From Labyrinthula sp. Ha (taxonomy: Eukaryota; Sar; Bigyra; Labyrinthulida; Labyrinthulaceae), in NCBI GenBank assembly GCA_015227615.1, contig JAALGZ010000005.1, forward strand, positions 1,116,001 through 1,180,000: a stretch of DNA of 64,000 bases, given 5' to 3'. The notes beneath the pieces were generated by a model. The model was given only the letters and a program-made list of their open reading frames with translations. It made no database searches and was not told where the DNA came from. The translations under genes were made by a program, and so were the position numbers. Every line of letters starts with the position of its first letter. The first letter of the stretch is position 1. Of this stretch, positions 10,901 through 22,700 are shown piece by piece.

Positions 10901-12884
10901 ATTTGCTTGTATTCTCCAAGAACGCTAAAACGGGCACTAAGAGCACTTAGTAATCACTTTATGAAAAGACTTTAATCCCCTTTTCAAATGCTATTCAGAC
11001 CTCAATATTGGGAAGGTGTTAGGTTTACAATGTTCATGTACTCTTCAACTTTCTTAATATTCGTGCTTCTTATAATAAAGAAATTTGCAAGCCCGTTCTT
11101 GTAAGCTTGTATACTAATTAGATTTCCTCATCTTAACTTCCAATATTATTCATAGACACTGTAGCAAAAGAGGAAAAATAGAATTATCAATGTCTGGGCC
11201 TTTAAATCTAAGGTAGCAAATTAGCTCTGTTAAAATTTGAGTAAGTATGGCTAGGCATCGTATTTTATAAAAATTATCGATGAAATATTTGATAATTGTT
11301 TTGATTGTGATTATGAATAAAAGAATTGGAACTTTAATTTTAATCAAAGGATTCTGACTTTATTCTGATCATCAATTGATTATCAATAATCAAAAAAAAT
11401 GAATTTGAAATTGTTAGAACCAATCAATCACAAAAATATTGGAAAACTTCTTATTGAAAAATTAAAAATAATTCTAATCTGATCCCTACTTACGAATAAT
11501 GGGGCATTGCAAAGTTTCATTGCTATCGGTCTTGCAGGTGGTGCGTTTACCATAAGAGAAAAGATGTACCAAACTAAGCAATAATTTATGTAGTTTAAGA
11601 ACAGGTTTAGAAGAGCCGGGTTAGTGCCTTTGAATATAATTTCTATCTTGAAAGTTAAGAAACAAGTACGTGTCTATTGAAATTTTGCAGAAAAGTCATT
11701 AAGGGGAGGGGGGCAATGTGTATAAGTTTGCCTCAAGATAAAACTGAGGATTGAGTACTATGCTACAAAGTACTATTTTTGAGATTTTGAAACCAAACGG
11801 GGCCAGCCTGCTGCATATAACTAAAGAACTTTCTCCTAAGACCGATTTTCTCGTTTTGTAAGTGCGATCCCCTCATATTTAAGGCCACAAGACACATTTC
11901 ACTACAACTTGTAGGGGATACCACCTGACGTAGAGCTAATGAAGCTTAAGTGGTTAAATGACCATACTAACGGCAAGTTAAAGCATTATCAACGAGATAC
12001 TTTTCCTTTGTGAAAAGTAATCCAACTTTGACACTAGTATTTTTACGAGTTTGGGACCGTTTCTGTATAGTTCAAGTATAGCTAATGGGCTATCTATTTA
12101 GTGAGGTGTCTTGGCACTTTACTGCTACAGATAGAATGTACCTTTTCAGCAATAATAGCTTTTCGCCTGATAATTTTAGTCAGCTCGTTAGTCCCAATGC
12201 TAGAGTTGACTCGACAATGTTTAATTCAGGCTAGTAGAAGCCTTCAATTGCACTTGTTGATGTAAGTCAATGTATTTGTACTCCTGATCTATGGCTTCTG
12301 TTGAAATTCTTCTTAAATTTTTTTCTACTTCTTTTATACAAACTTATAGCATCAAAAAACGCTCAGTAGGGACCCTCCCTAAGAAGTTAACAGTATTGTA
12401 TCTACTTTATCATTTTGTTAACATACTTTGACTGAGGTTCATATGACACTAAAGGTGGTAATTCAAGGTAAACCTAGTCATTCACCTTTCGAAGTAAAAT
12501 TATTGTAAATTCCCATAATAGTTTTAATCTCTTTTGTTTTTATGCCACCAGAAAACGAAAGCACAAGGTCCTTTACCAATCTTTCCTCTTCCTTTAAGAA
12601 TAAATTCAACAATTATAATAGGCCAGAAGCTTTCAAATTTTGGAGATTTTCACATCAGTGATGTTTCAAATACTGCCTATAAATTCCAGGGTCGTACAAT
12701 TGGGAACCGTTTGAAAATACCAGAAATATCCCTTGCATAACTTTCATACGATATTTTCTATACCGAAATCTCCATTAGCTCGATATGTCATTACCTCACC
12801 AAATAAATTTCCGAAAATAGAGTCATTATATTCCTGGCAAGTTCCATCATTTAGATAACAATAGTTAACCTTCAATAGAAAAAC
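7935..12884. other. gene desert with a transposon remnant
   Basis: About 5.0 kb between two islands. It holds the Crypton-like element (8.48-9.79 kb) and otherwise only short frames. A minus-strand stretch at about 8075-8185 looks coding and ends at a consensus GTAAGT donor. A frame at 12553-12740 follows a pyrimidine-rich 'ccaccag' that could be a splice acceptor. Neither is recognisable. From 9.8 to 12.5 kb I see nothing beyond a short hairpin at about 10.02 kb and a 17-bp direct repeat near 10.4/10.6 kb. Confidence 0.6.
8478..9787 (+). mobile_element. Crypton-like tyrosine-recombinase element, broken
   Basis: Remnant of a single-gene element encoding a tyrosine recombinase, read on the plus strand. 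A basic leader (from about 8478) precedes an N-terminal core-binding SAM-like domain (about 8650-8960). A catalytic domain follows, with an 'LRAR' segment near 9060, H-H-S-F-R at 9383-9397, a G-G-W box near 9460, and the presumed nucleophile tyrosine in 'HHYV' at about 9491. A polar tail runs to about 9787. The GGW..STVA..Y arrangement is typical of Cryptons and related eukaryotic tyrosine recombinases. DIRS/Ngaro-type elements share the fold, but I see no reverse transcriptase nearby. It is a fossil with about five breaks. The domains are still readable, so it is probably only moderately old. Ends are not defined by repeats. Confidence 0.68.
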
Positions 12885-13475
12885 ATGTCTTGTCTTCCAT
12901 GCGGAGCAAAAAACACTCAGCAAGTATACTACGAAGAAGAAAGTAGTGGTGAGGTACACCAAGCAGTGCAAACTGTTAGAGAACCTGTTGGTTGGAGCTG
13001 CTATCTAATCTTTGACCCAGTTTCAAACGGGACTTTTTTCGCAAAGTGGTCAGAATCTAAAGTAGAGGGAGCTTTGGCAAAGTACACCCCAAAGAGTCAA
13101 CGAGATATACCTGGATATCTTAAGAACTCTAAAAAGCCCAGAGAAGTTAGTAGAAACATTATGGTTGGAAGCAATGAGAAGTTCTATGACAGTTATGTTG
13201 GGTTTGTAAGGGATGCGTATAAGTACTCAGGAGTGTTAGTTAACTTGAATGAAGATGGGGGAACTGGTATGAGGACAGCCATGGCATTTCTCGATAACAG
13301 CGATAAGGTATTTGCACCTCAGAATGGTTCAAAGATATCAGTGGATCAATACAAAGCAGTCGCTGTGTTTAGTGAGAGTGCCAAGATATTCAAAGGGGTG
13401 AAAACTTTACATGAGATGGGCTTCTTAGGAAAAGTTAGTAACTCACCTTTTTGTGCAAAGATGCTTGCTAAATAG
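12885..13475 (+). CDS. unrecognised 196-residue protein
   Basis: An intact ATG-to-TAG frame with even amino-acid use and codon character like neighbouring genes. I do not recognise the family. The N-terminus has two cysteines in the first six residues (M-S-C-L-P-C-G), which could be lipidated, but there is no Met-Gly for myristoylation and no hydrophobic segment. The body has mixed charge with 'VGWSCYLIFDP', 'SRNIMVGSNEKFYDSYVGFVRDAYKYSG' (about residues 88-115) and 'AVAVFSESAKIFKGVKTLHEMGF', suggesting a compact globular domain. It is convergent with the kinase gene, stops 33 bp apart. It stands first in its island with about 5 kb of desert upstream. Probably real, function unknown. Confidence 0.75.
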   Translation: MSCLPCGAKNTQQVYYEEESSGEVHQAVQTVREPVGWSCYLIFDPVSNGTFFAKWSESKVEGALAKYTPKSQRDIPGYLKNSKKPREVSRNIMVGSNEKFYDSYVGFVRDAYKYSGVLVNLNEDGGTGMRTAMAFLDNSDKVFAPQNGSKISVDQYKAVAVFSESAKIFKGVKTLHEMGFLGKVSNSPFCAKMLAK

Positions 13476-13508
13476 TCTGCGTATAGCCAGTATGATTTAT
13501 ATTGTGAA

Positions 13509-14546
13509 CTATTTCTTTGCGTTCTTTATAAACTCTGCAAAATCCTTCCTACATCCACTCTTCCCCAGAAACTGATCATTTAACAAAAGATCATCACAGG
13601 AAGGTCTTTTTGCTGGATCATGCTGGAGTGCATTACTTAAGAACGTTCCAAACTCTTCAGATCTCTCGTACGGCATCTTCAACCCACTTTTTCTCTCATT
13701 GGTGGCGATTATGTACTGTGCTCTACCGTGGGTTTCATCCATAAAAGGAGGAGAAGCTTCAGCCATTTCTATCCCAGTGATTGCAACACTCCAAACATCT
13801 ACACCTGGACCATAGGCGTTTTGAAGGATTAACTCTGGAGCCATCCAATGCGGCGTTCCGACTGATTCTCGTCTGTGTGGTTCCTCTTTCGTTAACCCAA
13901 CAGCCCATCCGAAATCAGCTAATTTAACATTTCCGCTCTTAGAAATGAAGATGTTATCAGACTTAATATCCCGATGGAGATAGTTGTTTCTATGCATCGA
14001 AGCAAGGGCCATGAAGGTTTGTACTAACACGTAAGCAATAATCTCTTCACTCCATTGCGCTTCGGAATCCTCGATGAGGTCAAACAATGATCCACCATCA
14101 CAAAGTTCCATAAGAATCCATACAGAGTCTTCATATTTAAAGCTTTCTTCATAATGAACAATGTTGGCATGATTTGTTAGTGCATGAATGGCAATTTCAG
14201 TTTTGAGTTCTTCGAGATCCATAGAATGAGCAATTTTAATGGCTTTGATTACACCATCTCGAGCATCAAGAACTTTATATACAATACCACCTCCTCCTTG
14301 ACCAAGTTTTGATAAGAACTTAAGAAACTTGTTTGGGTTTTTCTCGGGCATATCGATTGCCGCATCTAATTCAGCTTTTAAATCGTCTGCTGTGGGAACT
14401 TCAAGCTTTGGAGCCAGATATTGAAAGCGTCTGTAATTTGCGATATCAACAACATTCATCATGGAAGGATCTCCTTCAGGGGAAAATTCCTCCTTTGGGC
14501 TAGCTCGCTTGCTTCCACTTCGCCGTTTCTTGTTCTTCTTTGCCAT
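13509..14546 (-). CDS. Ste20-family (GCK/PAK-like) serine/threonine protein kinase
   Basis: A 345-residue protein kinase with a complete catalytic set: glycine-rich loop GQGGGG (82-87), ATP-anchoring Lys104 in AIKIA, alpha-C Glu117, catalytic loop HRDIKSDN (191-198), DFG (211-213), and the Ste20-type activation segment G-T-P-H-W-M-A-P-E (230-238) followed by DVWSVAITGIEMAE. These place it in the STE20 group. The N-terminal 80 residues are basic at the start (M-A-K-K-N-K-K-R-R, a possible nuclear signal) and have no CRIB or other known regulatory domain. There is almost no C-terminal extension. DFG is followed by W-A, which is uncommon. The start is the only upstream ATG in frame. Substrate unknown. 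Confidence 0.93.
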   Translation of the reverse strand: MAKKNKKRRSGSKRASPKEEFSPEGDPSMMNVVDIANYRRFQYLAPKLEVPTADDLKAELDAAIDMPEKNPNKFLKFLSKLGQGGGGIVYKVLDARDGVIKAIKIAHSMDLEELKTEIAIHALTNHANIVHYEESFKYEDSVWILMELCDGGSLFDLIEDSEAQWSEEIIAYVLVQTFMALASMHRNNYLHRDIKSDNIFISKSGNVKLADFGWAVGLTKEEPHRRESVGTPHWMAPELILQNAYGPGVDVWSVAITGIEMAEASPPFMDETHGRAQYIIATNERKSGLKMPYERSEEFGTFLSNALQHDPAKRPSCDDLLLNDQFLGKSGCRKDFAEFIKNAKK

Positions 14547-17500
14547 CTTGTTCTGAATAATATCGCCGTTTGATTGGACTAACTGATTAATATAATTGGC
14601 TAATTTGAAAGCAAAGTTTTCCCGTGATTGTGAAGATGGCGATCTTCTACAGCATCTTTCCAGATATAGTTATTTGAAACTTTCATTATTTATATGACCA
14701 TTCAGTTTGTCTCTACGGTTACACTTTGTTTTATATATTTGATCTTCCCTCAATTCAAATTCTGAACATTTAGCTTATTACATAATTAACAGACACCTAG
14801 GGCACGGCGTGATACCACTAAAGTTGATATTCGGAGAGTTATCTATGAGTAGAATACATTTATATAATTTTTCAGTAGCATTGAAAACAGTTGCAATTGA
14901 AAAGGGTTCAATTTTTGGTGCATGATCGATTTGAATGCTTACGCAATACTCGTTCTAATGACTCTCCATTTCTACATAGTTTGAGTTCAGGTTTGACCAC
15001 TATCTATAGGCTTTTTTGTGGTGTTTCTAGAAAATGATTGGATGTACTTTCAGATTTTGACAATAGAATCTATGAATTGTTTCTTCTCTCAGAATTTTCT
15101 TAAGAGAAACACATTAAGTTAACGCTGTTTAGCGACACTGCATTCTTCCTTTACTTTCAAAGGCACCTTTCCCTTTTTGTACCCGAATTTGAGATCCCAA
15201 AGCTTTCTTTTATGTTTTTTGTAAGACTACAAACTTTACTGGCGTATTTTCTTAAACTAAGGCGATTACCTAGTTTATCTGAATCTTGAAGTTTGTTGTA
15301 TTTCATAGTAGTTAGCATGAGTATTCTCGTTATTCTAACTATTTCAAGAACTTTCGAGTAAGATGATATCCTTCTTGTTCCTTATTAACGAGTCTTTAGA
15401 AACTATGAATTATTCTTCTAATTGTTTTTAAAGGTTAATCTGATAGCGGGGTATTTGCTTAGCATACTACCGAAACATGAATTACCACGGAAGTTGGCTG
15501 CAGACGTTAGCTTTCACAGTCTACTAGTAGTATTATATATACTAATAATACTACGTTATGTAAGATAGGCTAATCTTGGGCGTTGACATAGTCCGTATAT
15601 ACTCACATATATTAAGCGTTAATAAGATCAATCATGAACACAGACGAACGACATAAAAAACTCACAAATAAAGAGGAATACAGATTTACTGGCCTGAAGA
15701 AAGTTATTCTACACCGGAGAATAAAGACTACTACCAACGTAAATTAAAATATAAATTCGTGTGACTTATATGAACAACTTAATACAGGTTTAAAAAAGAG
15801 GAATAAAAGATAATAACTGCAGTTCAAACCATTAGATCATGGCAAGTGTTTTGGGCATCCTTAGATGGTTTATTACCCTTTGGCATAAATAATCTTTTTT
15901 CTATTCTTGAATATTTTTCTTGCACGAGATTAATTACCCCACCTAAGCTCTACTAGAATGCTTTAGATTCTTGCACAGTCATATTTCATATCCAAAAGGA
16001 ATTAGGATTCATCCGGAAGACGGTAGCCTCCATTATCTTGGGCTATCTTCTGCTATTGAGGGCTAAAAAATATATGGATATCATCTTTCAGCATTATATC
16101 AAACAAATAGGTTTGATATTACAGAGTTAGGTGCCGAATTTTGTATGAAGGCATATTCAATGAACACTTTTCAAATCCAAGGGCGATTGAATAGTGTACA
16201 CAAGAATCTTTCTTATGGAGACATTGTCTACTGATAGTCTCTACATTAGCTCACCTTTCTACCAAGATCCAAAATGCTTAGATAGTTCTCTTAAGGTCTG
16301 TATTCAACAGGTGAAAGTAACAATTATATTATTAAGTGTGGCTTTGGTATCTCTTCTTAAGTTTGGTAAAAAAGACCCAGCAAAGTATCATTTCACCGTT
16401 GACGACTTGGCTATTTGATGGATTAGTATCTTCTATTAGCCAACCAGTACAAAAGACTTCACTTTTCTGCATATCCACGTAGTTTGTTTTACGATATTTA
16501 ATTTCCTGATTGTTGTATTATGTTGGTATCCGTTCTATAAGACTAATAGAATAGCATGGCTCAAGTTAAGTTTATATCCGTAGCTTTGGAAAAAGTCATG
16601 CTGAAATCATATATTACTTTCATAATTTCCCAGGTTTTGAGCACACATTCTGGACTACAATAGTACCGTCTTTAGAAAATAGGTAGGATCATTATAATTT
16701 TGATGCATTTGAATTTTAGTTACACATATGTTATCTTGAAAGACGAAGAAGTATTGTTCAGAGTTCTTTTCGCATTAAGGAAAACCAATTTCCCCAGGAA
16801 GGTAAGTGCGGACGTTTTTTTTCGTATTTCTTTATATATATATTGTTATCATCAACTCTCTAAGCTAAGATGATACTGTAATAACTCTGAGATATGGCTC
16901 AATATTGAGAATATGGGTGTATTGTAAATAAGAATTTATAATAGAAGTAAGGACGGAGTATTAAAACAGAAGAAAGTGCCAACTACGAGCTTTGAAGAGC
17001 GGATACCTGTCTCTAGGGCTACCTACATTATGTCTTCAGGGGTTCTGAGTTTTAGAGAAGAAAACGGAAATCTGTAAGAAATGGAGAAAACATGTCTTTT
17101 AATCTCAGATACAAGAATGTATTGCGCGCTAAACCTATCAATCCCAAGTATTTGTCGTTCTTGATCTGAATTACAATAGTTTAATAGCTGATATAAGTGT
17201 TTAGAGTAATTTAACCACGTAGAATCAAAGCAAAATATATGAGCTAGGGCTATCTTACGAAAAAAATTTCTGATTCCGTGGCGGAAAGTTTCTTGCAGCG
17301 TGATTTTCTATAACCTCTGTCGCTTTGAGACACTTCAGTTGTGAATATTTAAAAGGAAACTAAAAGGTTGAACTTTAATCTACACTTGGAAGGTAACTAT
17401 ACATGGAATATCGCGGCGAAAATGCGTTCAAACTAAAAAAATGAAGAAACATATATGGAGATTGTGTTCAAGTTTATATTAACCACTGGCTAGCAACCTA

Positions 17501-20500
17501 TCATGTCTTGATCATGCTAAAGGGGTATATTTCTTTTCTTTTGCATAATAAGCTCTGTCTGTACACAAATAAAAATAAGACCATACAGCTTGCTGTAACT
17601 CGTGCACACACTTAGACTGTTAATGGTTCAACTAATTAAGTCGGATGACAGAACTACATTAATAAAAGTTATAACAGAATGAATAGGGTCACATAGAAGA
17701 TACATAAAAAAATATTATAGACATGTATGATTCGGGGTGTAAAGGCTTAACAATTATTAAGGTTTTGGAGCTTAAAATTAAGCTCGGATAATCTATAACT
17801 TTGGAGTTTAATATCAGGACGAAGCTTCATTAATTTCAAGGTAATATACTTATGAAGTCTTGAAAACAACCCCGGCCCAATTATCTAAAAAAGATAAAAA
17901 AAGATTTTTGTATCACACCAATCTAGTTACCATTCTCTCATACATATATCAACGAAATTGATTGAATTGGTTTATATTTCCACCAAAAAATTGATCTTGA
18001 AAGTAGAATGCAAAGGCCATGGGCAATGCATCTATTGTATTCCAGTGTTAATTCAATTTGTCTAGATAACTTGAAAGTACTGTATACGAAATAAGAAAGT
18101 TAACCCAAAGTAAGGTCGGTATATTCTGTGTGGTTGATACTCTAAAGTGCGTTAAGTTGAAGATGCGTAATGAATACAATTCTGCAAAAAGGTTGTGCTA
18201 TCACTCAAATGACTTATATGACCCAATGCACTTAAAAAATAGCTTCTGCATTCCGCAAAACCACAATATATATATCCTCCATGTACCTGCTACATTTAGA
18301 GTAATAATCGTATTTCGTGTCAGCGCTGTGTTAAACTATGTTTTGATAATCGAGTAAAATACGAGAAAAAAATGACTTGGGGCAAAAGTAATATTAAGAC
18401 GTTCTAGATAAAGCTACACTTAGGTAATTAGGAAAGTTGGATAATGAGGCCGAATGGGAGTTTGATTTTAATGTAAAAACCGCGCAGATAAATATGAATA
18501 ATGCACCGAGAAGGTCAGATGCAGAATAATTAATATAGATGGCTGAACTTATAAACTTCTTTCACAAAAATGAGTAATCGGACGAGAGGTACAAAAATAT
18601 GTATGCTAACATACGTATGATGAGAATGTCACTATTAAATAATTAATATATTAGCTCTGGGGAAGTAGAATAAATGTCGAATCAGTCTGGGTTTAACTTC
18701 GAGTGTTCAAGAAAAATGAAGATGTGTGTGAAAGGGGCAATAAATCATCTGTGAACAACATCACCTTCTCCAATATATCACCAACTTTAATAAATCTTGT
18801 AGCTCTATATTGTAAGAATCAAACCTGTTCCTTTTTTCTCAATATATATATACACATATCCTTTGATAAGTTTTTAGTTTAGAACAAAACTCCAAGAACT
18901 AAATCACCGTACCTAATCCCATTTCCAGTGATAAAACAGAAACTTCAACGAATCTATGTAATTGAATAAGTGTCGAACCCAACTATCCTAACAGTTTCGA
19001 AATTCAGTTCTAAAACCTTCAGGCCAAAACTAAACATATCCTTGACACATACACCCTTGAATTTTGAGTCTTATTTTATTTTCTGTAGTAAAAATTAAAA
19101 AAATGATCCAAGAGTCCCATCGCATAAGATATGAAAATATACAGCAGTACATAATTATGCCTGAATAAATACTAATCCCAAACACCAAGCAAATATTGAG
19201 CTAAAGAATCAATAATTTTAATCCCAACCCTATCCGTACATATGTACCCATCCCTTACTTACAAGAAGGTAATTTCAAAGTTGTTCTTCTTTACCTTTGG
19301 GGCTTTCCTTGAATACTTATCACCCTAATACAATCATTTCGAGGCCTAATCAGAATAAACGTGATGTAGAATTTTGTTGATTATTTGTGTAGGAACGCCC
19401 AATTTCTTTGGAGTTGGTGGTGTCCTTGTTCCTCTGGTAAAACACATAAATATCACATGGTGTATTATTCAATCAAAAGATGATATTTTCTTTTGAAATG
19501 ATTTTTTAAAAGTATGGATAATTCAAGGCTGTGTAACATTGTTTCATCCATTTCTAAGTAATCTATTTGATCCAGCATGTCAATATTAACTATCAATCTA
19601 TTTGAGCAGATTTCTTTCATACTTAGTATTTTTTGTGATTATGAAGCTCTTCTCAAGGTTTACATATGTAAAATATCTCAATTTCTTCTTATTTACTGTT
19701 TTAATTAATTATCTGGTCAGATATATCCTTCGATCAAAGTTTCTCATTGGACCTTTAAATGAGCTCTGGGGGGCATTAGTTTTTTTTGAGGTAAGTTCAA
19801 CAAGTTCTTAAATTACAATGATTACTCAAATTAACCTAACAGACAGATATATAAAGGACAACTAGCAAAGTTTACTCTTGCTCACCGAGCTTCTTAGACT
19901 ATTATATTCCGGGAACACTATGCCTTTTGAGCTTAAATATTGAAAGAAATAGAGGTTAATTCCAACCATTAAAGAGAGTCTACATAATCTCTCCACTGAT
20001 TGTACGCTTCCTAGGTGAATTCATCATCGCAAATATTTTGGAACACAATTTACATCTGTGAATGCGCGGGTTAATATTTGCATACATTTGCTCCAGTGCT
20101 TCAAGTCATAATTACTCCATGTGGCTGAAATAGCGAATGTTCAGTTCAGTCATTTGAAGAACTTTAAAAATGTTTTTTAGGGACTCAATTTAAATCCACA
20201 TACATTGCCTTCCCAAAATCTGTTGGAGAACATCTCTTTGATAAATTGATTTGATGTGGTGGATTTGCATATATCAGCCCGCAGCAGACCTTGACTGGAA
20301 AAAAAGTGAACCTTAAACTTCACTTTTCCCGATTTTTTTTCCTTGTGTGCTGATATTTTATATATCTGAATCAAGTTATGACGAAGAAACTTCTCATCCA
20401 CATAGCTACTGTAGAAAACTACATTCTAACTAGTTAATTGAACTTAATAAAGTAGTGCATAGCTGTTAAAAGCATTTCGAGCAAGTAAAAAAGGGTCAAG

Positions 20501-21587
20501 ATTGCTCTCATAAAATCCAGGGCCATCGGACGCCTTTAGCAAACGATCAAGTACTTATTTTCCTAGAGTAGCTTTCCAGCTCCATTATAAACTTATCTTG
20601 TCCAGGAAGGTACATGGAATTATCCTTCAATGCGGTTTCAACTCTTGCTGCGTTTTCAGTAAGACATTTTTTTTTTCATTGGGAACCCTGATGAATAGCA
20701 GTGGCACTATATTGTGAAGCTATGTTCGCTACGTAACATGGTCGTATACTTTTAGCATAGACTAATTGTTCCCAATGCTAATGAATTTTTCTAGTCTGGA
20801 TAGAAGTCTCCGTGATTTCTCTCTATTGAGAAACACGTTGATAGAGGTGCCCTAGTACATTGCCTGAGTTCCACTCTCTATACCAATGTAGTAGAACAAC
20901 TATACGAAATGTGTGTACTGTAAAGGACAAAGTTTGGATTGTCAATACTCCCAGAAAACGAGTATATGACCAGGTCCATTTTGGATAACCGCAAGAAAGA
21001 GATAAAGAGTACAACAAGAAGTTAAAATTCCTTGAATACGAAAGAACTACTGCTTGCATTGGTTAATTTGTACCGGGGCAAAGTTGGCAATGCCACGGTT
21101 TTAAGAAACAACCTGTACTCCCGAGAGAAAAAGCTAATAGTCGAAAGAATGAGAGCATGTTTGTTCTCAGGAGGTGTAATAAAGCAACACAAGCAAAATA
21201 TTTTGAGGCAGGTAGAAACAGAGGTGCTCTAAGTAAGGAGTTTCGTGCATGACGACGGAAAGAACGTGTTGGGAAGAGTTTAGAAAAAGGTAAGCTTGTG
21301 GAAGATGCAACATGGACAGTGAGAAGGCACTCATTTATATAGATGAAAAGTGATGCAAACGCTCAGGTTCATCAGCAAGTACAAAAAAAAGGTATATATA
21401 AATATGTGGCGATGAGTAAAGCTGTTTGTACTAAGGATCAGCAGTGTCTAACAAATTTACTTACGTCATATAAGAAAGAAATAGAAGTCACAAGATACCG
21501 TAGCATTCTATAGAAACCCAAATCAATAATTCAAGCCAATACAAATCCCACCGATTGATTCAAGGCGCAAAAAATTGAAATCCAAAA
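14547..21587. other. gene desert
   Basis: About 7 kb of AT-rich sequence. Open frames are short and many begin only at TTG or GTG. I recognise no protein, RNA gene or transposon. A 9-bp inverted repeat (GTAGTATTA / TAATACTAC, 15527-15554) is the only clean local structure I noticed, and it may be chance in such sequence. Confidence 0.6.
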
Positions 21588-21616
21588 GTTCTTCTCTTTG
21601 CTCTGTGTTTTACTAG

Positions 21617-21868
21617 TTACTAGCTTTGGAAGTATATATAACTGCACTTCTGCACATTCTCCGTTTCATATCTCTCAAGGAACAACTACTAAAGACAATT
21701 ACGGGTAAAATAACTTATAAACCAGCTGAAAAGAAAAACGAAACTCACAAGAATCTATTGATATTTTCACGAGGCGGAAAAGGGATAAAACAAAACTCTT
21801 CACCACTTAGTTCGTCCTCGAAAAGAAGTCGTCACGATAAATCCAAACCCAAAGCTTTAAGAAATTGA
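21617..21868 (+). CDS. possible 3' exon of an unrecognised gene
   Basis: An open frame of about 80 codons ends in TGA 34 bp before the stop of the convergent PP2C gene, a spacing like the sure convergent pairs here. It lacks an ATG. Its upstream end is bounded by TTTTACTAG and TTACTAG, both possible splice acceptors. A GT at 21588 sits 29-36 nt away, and only the 36-nt choice keeps the upstream frame open for a short way. The C-terminus is Ser/Lys/Arg-rich (S-S-S-S-K-R-S-R-H-D-K-S-K), as in many nuclear proteins. I could not extend it to a start codon. It may be a decayed gene. Confidence 0.3.
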   Translation, partial: LLALEVYITALLHILRFISLKEQLLKTITGKITYKPAEKKNETHKNLLIFSRGGKGIKQNSSPLSSSSKRSRHDKSKPKALRN

Positions 21869-21902
21869 ACCAAACTTGCTTCAAAGTAATCCATGGAGTT
21901 TG

Positions 21903-22700
21903 TTAGCTAATTTGCAGAACCAATATTGAAAGGTCATCCTGAGATCCATTATCTCGAGCAACCATGCACAAACTTTCAGGCAAATCACTTAAGCTATTTC
22001 TAGAAACTTCATTCAAAACTTCTTGTTGAGAAATGTGATCCCAAAGCCCATCAGTTGCAAGAAGTATGATCTCATCACTCTTAAAAATCTGTTCAGGACA
22101 TATGTAAGGTGTGTGAGAAATCCCGGGTTCATATTCAAAGTCACCCAGTGCTCTACTTGTTGACAGCTTTGCATACAATTCGTTCGTGAACACTAGAGCA
22201 GTTGGATCATCATTGATGATTCTTTCTCTTTCTAAAGGGTTTTCAGCCCGGTGCATTTCAGAAAGGTTCTTCAATGAACCATTCTTAATGACATAACACA
22301 TCGAGTCGCCTACATTCGCACATTTGAAGAACACTTCATCAGAAGTACCGAGGAAAAAGAATAAGATTAGGGTTAGTGTCGTACCAGATACTATTTTCTT
22401 TTCTTTCAAAGTCTGATTTGCCTCAGAAAAAACTGAGTTCAATGCCATATCAACGTTTTCTTGCTTCTGAAACACAGGAAAATTCAATGTGGAAGAAAAT
22501 GCTCGCTGGTGAAGGGAAAAACTGTTTACTATGTTCATACTGCTGGTTTGTAGGAAGTTCAGCGTTTCCTCTGCGGCATATTCGTCTTTATGTCCATCTA
22601 ACACGGCGAATATTGGTTTATCTGAAGAAACAAATATTCTATCTTCATCTTTTTGTTTTATTCCCGCCTTTTGGAAATAAGAAATATTCATGTCAGACAT
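21903..22700 (-). CDS. PP2C-type protein phosphatase
   Basis: A 265-residue metal-dependent Ser/Thr phosphatase of the PPM/PP2C family, close to the minimal catalytic size. Visible motifs are Q-K-D-E-D-R (metal-binding Asp20), V-L-D-G-H (33-37), G-T-T (106-108), A-N-V-G-D-S (128-133), S-R-A-L-G-D (182-187), A-T-D-G-L-W-D (215-221) and the final metal-binding D-D at 255-256 in GSQDDLS. There is no signal peptide or extra domain. The ATG at 22698-22700 overlaps the start of the plus-strand SENP8 gene. A second ATG three codons in (22689-22691) also overlaps the SENP8 start codon, by two bases. So under either start the two genes have no spacer. Confidence 0.92.
   Translation of the reverse strand: MSDMNISYFQKAGIKQKDEDRIFVSSDKPIFAVLDGHKDEYAAEETLNFLQTSSMNIVNSFSLHQRAFSSTLNFPVFQKQENVDMALNSVFSEANQTLKEKKIVSGTTLTLILFFFLGTSDEVFFKCANVGDSMCYVIKNGSLKNLSEMHRAENPLERERIINDDPTALVFTNELYAKLSTSRALGDFEYEPGISHTPYICPEQIFKSDEIILLATDGLWDHISQQEVLNEVSRNSLSDLPESLCMVARDNGSQDDLSILVLQIS

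Noticed and set aside
12553-12740. Exon-like frame after 'ccaccag' upstream of the orphan gene
   Set aside because: No donor exon or family match found. Left as a remark in the desert entry.
12744-12971. Minus-strand 75-codon frame at the 5' end of the orphan gene
   Set aside because: Largely overlaps the intact plus-strand gene and has no recognised motif.
15527-15554. 9-bp inverted repeat GTAGTATTA / TAATACTAC
   Set aside because: All but a few bases are A/T and the stem is short, so chance is a good explanation.
18955-18985. tRNA-like T-arm word (GGTTCGA on the minus strand)
   Set aside because: No matching T-stem, anticodon arm or acceptor stem in the expected positions. I found no tRNA in the window.
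21032-21232. 66-codon plus frame in the desert before island 3
   Set aside because: Opens at TTG, has no motif, and the neighbouring sequence gives no second exon.
21588-21616. A 29-nt intron joining upstream sequence to the candidate exon before PP2C
   Set aside because: The joined frame meets a stop within four codons upstream. Only a longer acceptor choice stays open, so the gene remains doubtful.
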